DNA from: Pseudomonadota bacterium
GTDB lineage: Bacteria > Pseudomonadota > Alphaproteobacteria > Rhizobiales > Beijerinckiaceae
Assembly: GCA_023423995.1 (NCBI GenBank)
Contig: JAFAEL010000143.1
Coordinates: 1 to 46,746 of the forward strand
Reading direction: 5' to 3'
DNA length: 46,746 nt
The notes under the pieces were generated by a model. The model did not search any database. It was given only the letters and a program-made list of their open reading frames with translations, and was not told the DNA's origin. Made by a program: the position numbers and the translations under genes. Below are positions 15,986 through 23,259 of this stretch, piece after piece (position 1 is the stretch's first letter; each line of letters begins with the position of its first letter).

Positions 15986-16975
15986 CTACTCGGCGGCCTC
16001 CCGCTGGCGGGCGGGGCTTCGCGCCGCCGCGACCCGGAAGGCATCGCGGAGCATCGCCCCGACGAAGGCGAGCACGCCCGCGCTCGTCCGGATGGGTTTG
16101 GTGAGCGTCAGCATGCCATGCGTCTGGTCGCTCATGTGCAGAAGCGTGACCGGGACGCCCTCCCGCTCGAGCCTCGCCGCGTAGAGGCGTCCCTCGTCGC
16201 GGAGCGGATCGTGGCCGCAGGTCACGACGAGCGCCGGCGGCGCGCCCGCGAGCGACGCGGCGCGGATGGGGGAGACGCGCCAGTCGCCGCGCTGGTCGGG
16301 ATCGGGCACGTAATGGTCGACGAAGTAGCGCATCGTCGCCGGCGTCACCGTCATCCCGGCGGTCGCAGCCCCGTAGCTGTCGGTCGACATGCCGAGATCG
16401 ACGGCCGGGTAGAGGAGGGCCTGGTAGAGCGCAGGCGGGAGGGTGCCGTCCCGGCCCATCAGGGCGAGCACGGCCGCAAGGTTGCCACCAGCGCTGTCGC
16501 CCCCGACGGCGATGCGGTTCGGGTCGATCCCGAGCGCGCGCGCCTCCCGTGCCACATGGGAATAGGCGGCGATGCAGTCGTCCAGGCCGGCCGGGAAGGG
16601 ATGCTCCGGGGCGAGCCGATAATCCACCGCCACCACGGCGCAGCGCGCCTCGTTGGCCAGCCGGCAGCAGATCGCGTCATGGGTCTCGAGATTGCCGAGA
16701 ACCCAGCCGCCGCCGTGAAGGTACAGCAGCCCGGGCAGCGCCTCGGCCTCTTCCGTCCCGAGCGCCCGGTACAGCCGGAGCGGCACGGCTCCGGCCGGTC
16801 CGTCGGCTGACAGATCGCGCATGGCGGCGACCTCGTCCCGCGGCTCCTGCACGATCGGCGGGCGGGCCGCATAGGCGGCGCGGCAGACGGCCGGCTCCAT
16901 GGCCTCGAAGGGCGGCGTGCCGGCCGCGCGCGCGGCCGCGAGCATCGCTTCGACGTCCGGATGGATCGCCGTCAT
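15986..16975 (-). CDS. Alpha/beta hydrolase fold-3 esterase (hormone-sensitive lipase family)
   Basis: 329 residues. The family's two hallmarks are present: oxyanion-hole HGGGW (87-91) and nucleophile GDSAGG with Ser161. The acid is Asp in CGHDPLRDEG and the base His in SDQTHGM. These enzymes cleave short-chain esters. The ATG at 16975 is chosen because GGAG sits at proper spacing; a GTG nine bases upstream is also in frame. It lies 25 bases after the Baeyer-Villiger monooxygenase stop on the same strand. The expected role is hydrolysis of the ester or lactone produced by that enzyme. Confidence 0.88.
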   Translation of the reverse strand: MTAIHPDVEAMLAAARAAGTPPFEAMEPAVCRAAYAARPPIVQEPRDEVAAMRDLSADGPAGAVPLRLYRALGTEEAEALPGLLYLHGGGWVLGNLETHDAICCRLANEARCAVVAVDYRLAPEHPFPAGLDDCIAAYSHVAREARALGIDPNRIAVGGDSAGGNLAAVLALMGRDGTLPPALYQALLYPAVDLGMSTDSYGAATAGMTVTPATMRYFVDHYVPDPDQRGDWRVSPIRAASLAGAPPALVVTCGHDPLRDEGRLYAARLEREGVPVTLLHMSDQTHGMLTLTKPIRTSAGVLAFVGAMLRDAFRVAAARSPARQREAAE

Positions 16976-17000
16976 CCCTCGCACTCCGACCCTGTCGCCC

Positions 17001-18626
17001 TCACCTTAGCGCAAATCCTCTGTATCCGTCCTGCGCGACCTCGCTGCAGATGCCCGCATAGCGGGCCATGCCGCCCGCATAGGGCATGAAGACCCGGGGC
17101 TTCCCGGGCACGTTGGCGCCCAGGTACCAGGAACTCGACGCCATCGGCAGCAGCGTCGCGTTCGCGGCTTCGTTGACGTGCGCGACCCAGTTCTCCGCCG
17201 CCTCCGGCTTCGCCTCGATGCGCTCCAGGCCTTCCTCGCGCATGTGCCGGATGCACGCGGTGATCCAGTCGACATGCTGCTCGATCGCGACCGGCATGTT
17301 CGTCAGGACGGAGGGGCTTCCGGGCCCGGTGATCATGAAGAGGTTCGGGAATCCCGGCGTCTGCAGGCCGAGATAGGTTCGCGGTCCCTCTGCCCAGGCT
17401 TTACGGAGAGGCTGGCCTTCCTCGCCCTCGATGTTCAGCGACAGGAGGGGCCCCGTGAGCGCGTCGAAGCCGGTCGCGAAGACGATGATGTCGAGCTCGT
17501 ACTCGCCCTTCGTCGTGCGGATGCCCCTGGGCGTGATCTCGACGATGGGCTCCTCCTTCAGGTCGACGAGGAGGACGTTCTCGCGGTTGAAGGTCTCGAA
17601 GTAGTTCGTGTCGATGGGCGGGCGCTTCGTCGCGAAGCCGTGGTCGCGCGGCGTCAGGCGCTCGGCGACCTCCGGATCCTTCACGACCTCGCGGATCTTG
17701 CGGCGCAGGAAGTCGGAAGCGGTATCGTTGGCCGCCTGGCTGAGCAGGATGTCGCTGAAGGAGGCCCGGAAGCGAAGGCCGCCGCGGTCCCAGGCCTGCT
17801 CGTAGATCGCTTGCCGTTCCTCCTCCGGAACCGACAGGGCACCACGGGTGGCGACGTCGAAGGGGTGGCCGTTCGTGGCGGAGCGGGCCTTCTCCCAGAT
17901 CTCGGGATAGCTCGCCTTGATCTCGCGGCTTTCCTCGGGGCTCATCGGCCGGTTGCGGGCCGGGATGCTGTAATTCGCGGTGCGCTGGAAGACCGTCAGG
18001 TGGCCGGCCTGCTCGGCGATCACGGGAGCGGCCTGGATGCCGGTCGAGCCCGTCCCGATCTGCCCGACGCGCTTGCCTGTGAAGTCGACCCCCTCATGCG
18101 GCCAGGCGCCGGTGTGGTACCATTCGCCCGCGAAGGTCTCGAGACCCGGGATCTTCGGCACGTTGGCGGTCGACAGGCAGCCGACGGCCGTGACCAGGAA
18201 ACGGGCCTCGAAGCGCTCGCCCGACTTGGTGTCGACGACCCAGAGGTTTCGCGTCTGGTCGAAGCGTGCGCCCGTCACCTCCGTGGAGAGCTGGATGTCG
18301 CGCTTCAGGTCGAGCCGCGTGGCGACGAAGTCGAGATAGCGCCGGATCTCGGGGTGCTCCGGATAGCGCTCCGTCCACTCCCACTCCTGCTCGATCTCCT
18401 TGTTGAAGGAGTAGCAGTAGTAATAGCTCTCGGAATCGCAGCGCGCGCCCGGATAGCGGTTCCAGTGCCAGGTGCCGCCGATTCCGTCGCCCTTTTCCAG
18501 CACCCGGACCTTGAGGCCGAGCTCGTCGCGCAGCTTGTGGAGCTGGTACAAACCCGAAAAGCCGGCGCCGACGATGATCGCGTCGTAAGCCTGCACCTCG
18601 GCAGGCTGCCTTGCCGCTGCTGCCAC
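17001..18626 (-). CDS. Flavin-dependent Baeyer-Villiger monooxygenase
   Basis: 541 residues. Two Rossmann motifs, GAGFSG (20-25, FAD) and GTGSTG (191-196, NADPH), flank the Baeyer-Villiger fingerprint FAGEWYHTGAWP (165-176; consensus FxGxxxHxxxWP). Conserved GGTWHWNRYPGARCD (50-64) places it in the cyclohexanone/phenylacetone monooxygenase class I group. It should convert a ketone to an ester or lactone with O2 and NADPH. The start is GTG at 18626 with a very strong AAGGAGGAGG site. It is the first gene of a run with the esterase and the Liv importer, divergent from a LysR gene and an SDR. Native ketone is unknown. Confidence 0.93.
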   Translation of the reverse strand: MAAAARQPAEVQAYDAIIVGAGFSGLYQLHKLRDELGLKVRVLEKGDGIGGTWHWNRYPGARCDSESYYYCYSFNKEIEQEWEWTERYPEHPEIRRYLDFVATRLDLKRDIQLSTEVTGARFDQTRNLWVVDTKSGERFEARFLVTAVGCLSTANVPKIPGLETFAGEWYHTGAWPHEGVDFTGKRVGQIGTGSTGIQAAPVIAEQAGHLTVFQRTANYSIPARNRPMSPEESREIKASYPEIWEKARSATNGHPFDVATRGALSVPEEERQAIYEQAWDRGGLRFRASFSDILLSQAANDTASDFLRRKIREVVKDPEVAERLTPRDHGFATKRPPIDTNYFETFNRENVLLVDLKEEPIVEITPRGIRTTKGEYELDIIVFATGFDALTGPLLSLNIEGEEGQPLRKAWAEGPRTYLGLQTPGFPNLFMITGPGSPSVLTNMPVAIEQHVDWITACIRHMREEGLERIEAKPEAAENWVAHVNEAANATLLPMASSSWYLGANVPGKPRVFMPYAGGMARYAGICSEVAQDGYRGFALR

Positions 18627-18760
18627 CTGGGCCTCCTCCTTTGCTGGAGCTCGTAGCGGCGCTCGCGCGCCGTCGCTCCTTGATCGAGGCCGCGCCTGAT
18701 GCCGGCGCGCCTCAGCTCTTGACCGTGAGGCTAGGGTCTTCTGTCGCGCGCTTCCATGTC

Positions 18761-18776
18761 GTGGTAGTCAAACCAC
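18761..18776. promoter_or_regulatory. Dyad in LysR/monooxygenase divergent region
   Basis: GTGGT (18761-18765) and ACCAC (18772-18776) form an inverted repeat with a six-base spacer. It sits 23 bases before the LysR ATG and about 135 bases from the monooxygenase start. This is a plausible LysR-type contact site, but the motif is short. Confidence 0.35.
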
Positions 18777-18798
18777 CTGTGACGTCGTGGCAAGGGTC

Positions 18799-19716
18799 AT
18801 GAACCGCTACGCCGAGATGCTCGTTCTGATCAGGGCCGTGAAGGACGGGAGCTTCTCGGCTGCCGCGCGCAATCTCGGCTGCACGCCGTCCGCCGTCAGC
18901 AAGGCGGTCGCCCGGATCGAGGACCGGCTCGGCGTCCTCCTCTTCAGCCGCACGCATCGCGCCATCTCGCTGACCCGGGAAGGGGAGGCCTTCTACGCGG
19001 CTGCCCTGGAAGCGATCGCGGCCGTCGAGTCTGCCGATGCGGCCGTGACGGGCGGGGTCATCCCGGAGGACATCCTTCGCGTCCGCGCCATGCCGATCTT
19101 CGCCCAGACGGCTCTCGCCCCGCATGTGCCGGAATTCTGCAGGCGTCACCCGCGCCTGAAGCTCGAGATTCATCTGCGCATCGATCCGGGTCATCTGCTC
19201 GACGACGGCATGGATGTCGCCATCCAGGTCGGGCAACTGAAGGATTCCTCCCTCGTCGCCCGGCGGTTCGCGAGCACGCGCTGGATCATCTGCGCCTCGC
19301 CTGCCTACCTCGCCGCCCAGGGAGCGCCCGCGAGCCCGGACGATCTTGCGGCGCATTCCTGCCTGAACTTCATCCCGAGCATCGCGGCCAGCACCTGGCT
19401 CGTCGGCGACGCCGCGCCCGTCAAGGTCGCCTCGCGCGTGACAGCGAACCAGGCTTCCATGCTGATGGAGCTCGCCCGGACCGGGCTCGGGATCGTGCGG
19501 CTGACGGAATTGCAGGTGGCCGACGACCTCGCGGCCGGGCGGCTGGTCGAGCTCTTCCCCGAGCACCAGTGCCTGGAGGAGGACCCGATCTTCGCCGTCT
19601 ACGAGAGCCGCCGGCACCTCAGCGCGCGTGTCAGGACCTTCCTCGATTTCCTGGACGAGACCTTCTCCGAGCCGCCCTGGCGGCACTGGCGCGGGGCGGC
19701 CCGGAACCCGCGCTGA
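18799..19716 (+). CDS. LysR-family transcriptional regulator, divergent from the monooxygenase operon
   Basis: 305 residues from ATG at 18799; a GTG at 18787 is an alternative. Winged HTH (about 1-60) includes DGSFSAAARNLGCTPSAVSKAVARIEDRLG, followed by the periplasmic-binding-like effector domain (about 90-295). It belongs to the CrgA/DsdC-like branch by its short SAVSK helix. It is divergent from the Baeyer-Villiger operon and upstream of an SDR in the same direction, so it probably activates or represses both. Confidence 0.9.
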   Translation: MNRYAEMLVLIRAVKDGSFSAAARNLGCTPSAVSKAVARIEDRLGVLLFSRTHRAISLTREGEAFYAAALEAIAAVESADAAVTGGVIPEDILRVRAMPIFAQTALAPHVPEFCRRHPRLKLEIHLRIDPGHLLDDGMDVAIQVGQLKDSSLVARRFASTRWIICASPAYLAAQGAPASPDDLAAHSCLNFIPSIAASTWLVGDAAPVKVASRVTANQASMLMELARTGLGIVRLTELQVADDLAAGRLVELFPEHQCLEEDPIFAVYESRRHLSARVRTFLDFLDETFSEPPWRHWRGAARNPR

Positions 19717-19810
19717 TCCAGCCCGGGAGCGTTCCCCGGCCCCCGACAGGCTTGACACCGCGCGCCGAAACCCGCGGCATCGAGGCAACGAGATTCACGG
19801 GAGGAAACGG

Positions 19811-20593
19811 ATGACGAGGAAGGTGGCCGCCGTCACGGGCGGGGCGAGCGGTATCGGCGAAGCCTGCGCGCGGGAACTCGCCCGGCAGGGGCATGTGGTG
19901 GCCGTGCTCGATCGCAACCTCGCGGGCGGGGAGCGCGTGGCGGATGAGATCGGCGGCCGCGCCTATGCGGTCGATGTCGGCGACGAGGCGGATGTCGAGC
20001 GCGTGGTCGCCGCGATCGAGAGCGAGCTCGGGCCGGTCGCTGCGCTCGTCAACAGCGCCGGTCTGCTCCAGGTGCCGGTCCGGCCGGCCGAGCTGCCGAT
20101 GTCCACCTTCGACGAGATCGTCAGGGTCAACCAGCGCGGCCTGTATGTCTGCTGCGTCGCCTTCGGGCACCGGATGGTGGGCCGGCGCGAGGGCGCGATC
20201 GTCAACATCGCCTCGATCTCCGGCATGACCTCGATGCCGCTCCACGCCTATTCCCCGACCAAGGCCGCCGCGATCTCCATCACCGAATGCCTCGCGGCCG
20301 AATGGGGGCCGGCCGGAATCCGCATCAATGCGGTGTCGCCCGGCTACACCCTCACACCCGCCGTCCAGGCCGCGATCGACCGCGGCCAGCGCGATCCGAG
20401 CGTGCTGGCACGCTCGTCCGCCCTGCAGCGCTTGATCGACCCCGCGGAGATCGCGACCGCGGTGGCGTTCCTCCTGTCGCCGGCGGCCTCGGCCATCACG
20501 GGCATCAACCTTCCGGTCGATGCGGGCCTCCTCTGCGGGGTGACGTGGACCCAATATGGCGGCCTGCGCGAGCCCCGCTCGAACGCCGCCTGA
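19811..20593 (+). CDS. Canonical SDR oxidoreductase
   Basis: 260 residues. Cofactor motif TGGASGIGE (9-17), NSAG (81-84), catalytic Ser135 (VNIAS) and Tyr147-x-x-x-Lys151 (YSPTK) are intact, with an Asp in the second beta-strand end (VLDRN) that favours NAD(H). It probably oxidises an alcohol to a ketone or the reverse. GGAGG lies seven bases before the ATG. It follows the LysR gene on the plus strand and faces the Baeyer-Villiger operon, which fits supply of the ketone substrate. Contrast with the catalytically altered SDRs at 7668 and 20605. Confidence 0.9.
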   Translation: MTRKVAAVTGGASGIGEACARELARQGHVVAVLDRNLAGGERVADEIGGRAYAVDVGDEADVERVVAAIESELGPVAALVNSAGLLQVPVRPAELPMSTFDEIVRVNQRGLYVCCVAFGHRMVGRREGAIVNIASISGMTSMPLHAYSPTKAAAISITECLAAEWGPAGIRINAVSPGYTLTPAVQAAIDRGQRDPSVLARSSALQRLIDPAEIATAVAFLLSPAASAITGINLPVDAGLLCGVTWTQYGGLREPRSNAA

Positions 20594-20596
20594 CGG

Positions 20597-20625
20597 GCGC
20601 GGCGCTAGTGCGAGTAGCGCCGTGC
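20597..20625. terminator. Bidirectional hairpin between convergent SDR genes
   Basis: Arms of 11 bases (GCGCGGCGCTA and TAGCGCCGTGC) pair with one wobble around a seven-base loop. The element starts three bases after the stop of the plus-strand SDR and contains the stop of the minus-strand SDR. It is suited to stop or shield both transcripts, although no T-tract is present. Confidence 0.5.
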
Positions 20626-21363
20626 TCCGCCATCCACGTGGATCACCTGGCCGGTGATGTAGCGGGCCCGAGGCGATGCCAGGAAGGCGACGAGGCCGGA
20701 GAGGTCGTCGGGCTCGCCGATGTAGCCGGCCGGGCAGTTCGCCTCTACCCAGGCTGCCTGCGCTTCCGGAGTTGGAAGAAGGCGATCGTCGATCTGCTCC
20801 GAATGAAGCCGGCCGGGCGGGATGCTGTTCACCGTGATCCCGTCCTTCCCGACGACACGGGACAAGGCCTTCGCCCAGATGTGGACGGCGCCGTTCGGCG
20901 GCACGCCGGCATTCATGATGACCGGCTCGTCACCGCCCGTGAGGTTGATGATCCGCCCGAACTTGCGGGCCTGCATGTCGGGCACGACCGCGTGTGCCAG
21001 TTCCCGTCCGGCGATGAAGTTGAGGCGCATCGCCTCGTCCCATTCCTCGCGCGTGCCGAGTCCGGTCAGCGGGCGTGAGCCGCCGGCATTGTTCACCAGG
21101 ATGTCGATCTGCCCGAAGGCGGCCAGCGTCTCCTGCCGGATCCGTGCGGCGGCATCGTCGGTCGTGATGTCCTGGACGATGACGAGAGGGCGCTCGCCGA
21201 GTTCCGCCGCGAGCGCGTCGGCGACCCCATTCAGCCTCTCCGCACCGCGCGCGACCAGCGCGAGGCGGCACCCCTCCCGCCCGAGCTCCTCCGCGATGCC
21301 GCGGCCGAGACCGACGCTCGCGCCCGTGACGATGGCCACTCGCCCCTTCAGCTGAAGGTCCAT
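20605..21363 (-). CDS. Second SDR-family protein with GxxxN in place of YxxxK
   Basis: 252 residues. The cofactor site is intact (TGASVGLGR at 13-21; NNAG at 91-94, with Asn115 kept in RLNFIAG). The catalytic Ser region is Leu-Thr-Gly-Gly (141-144), and the Tyr and Lys positions are Gly153 and Asn157 (G-V-P-P-N), identified by aligning the downstream KALSRVVGKDGITVNSI. The same residue numbers are altered to the same residues as in the protein at 7668. The C terminus keeps VDGGARR. The gene is convergent with a canonical SDR. Likely NAD(P)-binding, but the reaction is unknown; a non-redox role is possible. Confidence 0.85.
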   Translation of the reverse strand: MDLQLKGRVAIVTGASVGLGRGIAEELGREGCRLALVARGAERLNGVADALAAELGERPLVIVQDITTDDAAARIRQETLAAFGQIDILVNNAGGSRPLTGLGTREEWDEAMRLNFIAGRELAHAVVPDMQARKFGRIINLTGGDEPVIMNAGVPPNGAVHIWAKALSRVVGKDGITVNSIPPGRLHSEQIDDRLLPTPEAQAAWVEANCPAGYIGEPDDLSGLVAFLASPRARYITGQVIHVDGGARRYSH

Positions 21364-21822
21364 GCTTGCTTTTCTCCCCATAGGCCGAGACTCGCGGCCG
21401 GATATCGAACGAGACGTCGTCGCCCACCACGGCACATCGAAGCCGCGCGTGACGCCTTCAATCCGCGTTCTGGGGCAGAGCGACGGGCTCAGGGCGACGC
21501 CCGAGCGCCGCATTCTGGCCTGCGGCGCTCGATCGCCGTCGAGCACCACGGACGCTATCGGCCTCATTTCGTCCCGTGTCGAGGCCAGAGGGAGTGCTTC
21601 CGCGGCTGCCTCTCCTGACCGGCTCATGCTGGCGTCCGCCGCGTCGATCAGGCGAGCGATGGACTGCCTCCTTTCGGACCGGCCGGGCTCCGTGTCGTTG
21701 TTTCCGCAACCGGAGCAGCGGGCGATCCATTGAGGGACCGAGGCGAATTCCTTGCCGAGCGGAGCCCTCAGCATCCTGGTCCCCGCCGAGTTGAGCTTCC
21801 GCGCGCAGAAGGGGAGGCACAC
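21364..21822. other. 459-base divergent intergenic region
   Basis: The gap separates the minus-strand SDR (start 21363) from the plus-strand DUF302 gene (start 21823). Open frames occur on both strands, as expected at this GC content, but none has a recognisable domain, ribosome site or conserved pattern. I see no tRNA-like fold, long repeat or terminator here. Confidence 0.5.
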
Positions 21823-22215
21823 ATGGCCGACATCGTGAAGCTCGTGAGTGGCTATTCCTTTCCCGAGACCGTCCAGAGGCTCCAATCCGCGCTCGAAGAG
21901 AAAGGCTTCAGGATCTTCACGGTCATCGACCAGCGGGAGGCCGCCAAGTCGGTGGGGCTCGACATGCCCCCGACCACGCTGATCATCTACGGCAACCCGA
22001 AGGGCGGAACCCCCCTGATGGTGGCCGCGCCGGATTTTGCCATCGAACTGCCGCTCAAGCTGCTGGTGCGCGAGGACCCGGACGGAAAGGCCATCGCGAT
22101 CTACACGCCCGCCGCTTCCCTTGACGGGCGGCATGGGCTGCCGAAAGGTCTGGCCGAGAGGCTCGGGGCCGCCGAACCCCTGATCGCGGCCGCCGTCGGC
22201 CGACCGCCCGGCTAG
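21823..22215 (+). CDS. DUF302 domain-containing protein
   Basis: 130 residues forming one DUF302 domain: the typical pattern FPETVQRLQSALEEKGFRIF, then IDQREAAKSVGLDMPPTTLI and YGNPKGGTPLM. The family is common in bacteria, has a mixed alpha/beta fold and no established enzymatic role; it often sits with stress or sulfur genes. No signal peptide is visible, so it is cytoplasmic here. GGGGAGG precedes the ATG. It lies 33 bases before a pirin gene and is probably co-transcribed with it. Confidence 0.85.
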   Translation: MADIVKLVSGYSFPETVQRLQSALEEKGFRIFTVIDQREAAKSVGLDMPPTTLIIYGNPKGGTPLMVAAPDFAIELPLKLLVREDPDGKAIAIYTPAASLDGRHGLPKGLAERLGAAEPLIAAAVGRPPG

Positions 22216-22248
22216 CGCGGCCGGACCGCATCCGCGCGAGGAGGAACC

Positions 22249-23211
22249 ATGAGCTGGACCCCTTGCCCCGACCCGACCCCGGGCGACCGCGCCAGCGCGG
22301 ATGCGATCGAGTTGCTGATCGTGCCGCGGGCCGTCGATCTCGGAGAAATGGAGGTGCGCCGCGCGCTGCCCTCGCTCAAGCGCCAGATGGTCGGGCCGTT
22401 CATCTTCTTCGACCAGATGGGGCCGGCCGAGTTCCTGACCGACCAGGGAATCGACGTGCGCCCGCACCCGCACATCAACCTCGCGACGGTCACCTTCCTG
22501 TTCGAGGGCCAGATCCTCCACCGCGACAGCCTCGGGACGGAGAAGGCCATCGAACCCGGTGCCGTGAACTGGATGCGGGCCGGCCGCGGCATCGTCCATT
22601 CCGAGCGCACGAGCGCGGAGCGGAAGCATACCGGCCAGCGTCTCTTCGGGATTCAAAGCTGGATGGCCCTGCCGGAGTCCCAGGAGGAGAGCGATCCGGC
22701 CTTCGTCCATCATGGCGCGCAGGATCTGCCCGTCGTGGATCTCGACGGCATTCGGGCCCGGGTGATCGCGGGCGAGGTCTTGGGCGCGCGCTCGCCGCTC
22801 GTCACCCCGTCAGAGACCGTATACGCGCACTTCAATCTCCGCGCCGGGGCGCGCCTGCCGATCGAGCCCAGCTTCGACGAGCGCGCCGTCTACACGCTCA
22901 AGGGCGAGATCGAGATAGCGGGGGACACGTTCGGGCCGGGCCAGCTTCTCGTCCTGAGGCCGGGCGACCAGATCATCGTCACGGCGACAGGCGATGCAGA
23001 GTTCATGCTGTTCGGCGGCGCGCCGATGGGCGGGCCCCGCTACATCTGGTGGAACTTCGTCTCGTCCCGCCTCGAGCGGATCGAGCAGGCCAAGGAGGAG
23101 TGGGCGCAGGGCCGCTTCGACACGGTGCCGGGCGACGCAGAGGAGTTCATCCCGCTCCCGCAAACGAAGGACAAGCCACGGCGGGCCACGGGGGGCATCT
23201 TCTACCCCTGA
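22249..23211 (+). CDS. Pirin family protein
   Basis: 320 residues, a bicupin. The N-terminal metal site is complete: His73 and His75 (RPHPHINLATV), His117 and Glu119 (GIVHSER), with the same spacing as in human pirin and YhhW. The C-terminal cupin domain (about 190-300) lacks a metal set, as usual. Some bacterial pirins have quercetinase activity and others modulate metabolism; which applies is unknown. GAGGAGG precedes the ATG. It is downstream of DUF302 on the same strand and convergent with ftsK, separated by two hairpins. Confidence 0.9.
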   Translation: MSWTPCPDPTPGDRASADAIELLIVPRAVDLGEMEVRRALPSLKRQMVGPFIFFDQMGPAEFLTDQGIDVRPHPHINLATVTFLFEGQILHRDSLGTEKAIEPGAVNWMRAGRGIVHSERTSAERKHTGQRLFGIQSWMALPESQEESDPAFVHHGAQDLPVVDLDGIRARVIAGEVLGARSPLVTPSETVYAHFNLRAGARLPIEPSFDERAVYTLKGEIEIAGDTFGPGQLLVLRPGDQIIVTATGDAEFMLFGGAPMGGPRYIWWNFVSSRLERIEQAKEEWAQGRFDTVPGDAEEFIPLPQTKDKPRRATGGIFYP

Positions 23212-23220
23212 CGGGCGGCT

Positions 23221-23258
23221 CGCCTTCCAGGAAGGCGATGCTGCCCGCCTTCGCGGGC
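23221..23258. terminator. Two hairpins between convergent pirin and ftsK genes
   Basis: First hairpin: CGCCTTCC and GGAAGGCG arms (23221-23237). Second: GCCCGC and GCGGGC arms around CTTC (23243-23258), one base away from the ftsK stop and followed by TT on the plus strand. Together they occupy almost the whole 48-base convergent gap, as expected of a bidirectional terminator. Confidence 0.55.
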
Positions 23259-23259
23259 T

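Noticed and set aside
21362..21733. Small plus-strand open frame in the 459-base gap
   Set aside because: No ribosome site, no recognisable domain and random-looking composition.
20605..22713. Long upstream extension of the minus-strand SDR across the DUF302 and pirin genes
   Set aside because: The extension runs antisense to two recognised genes and adds no known domain; the ATG at 21363 gives a normal SDR length.
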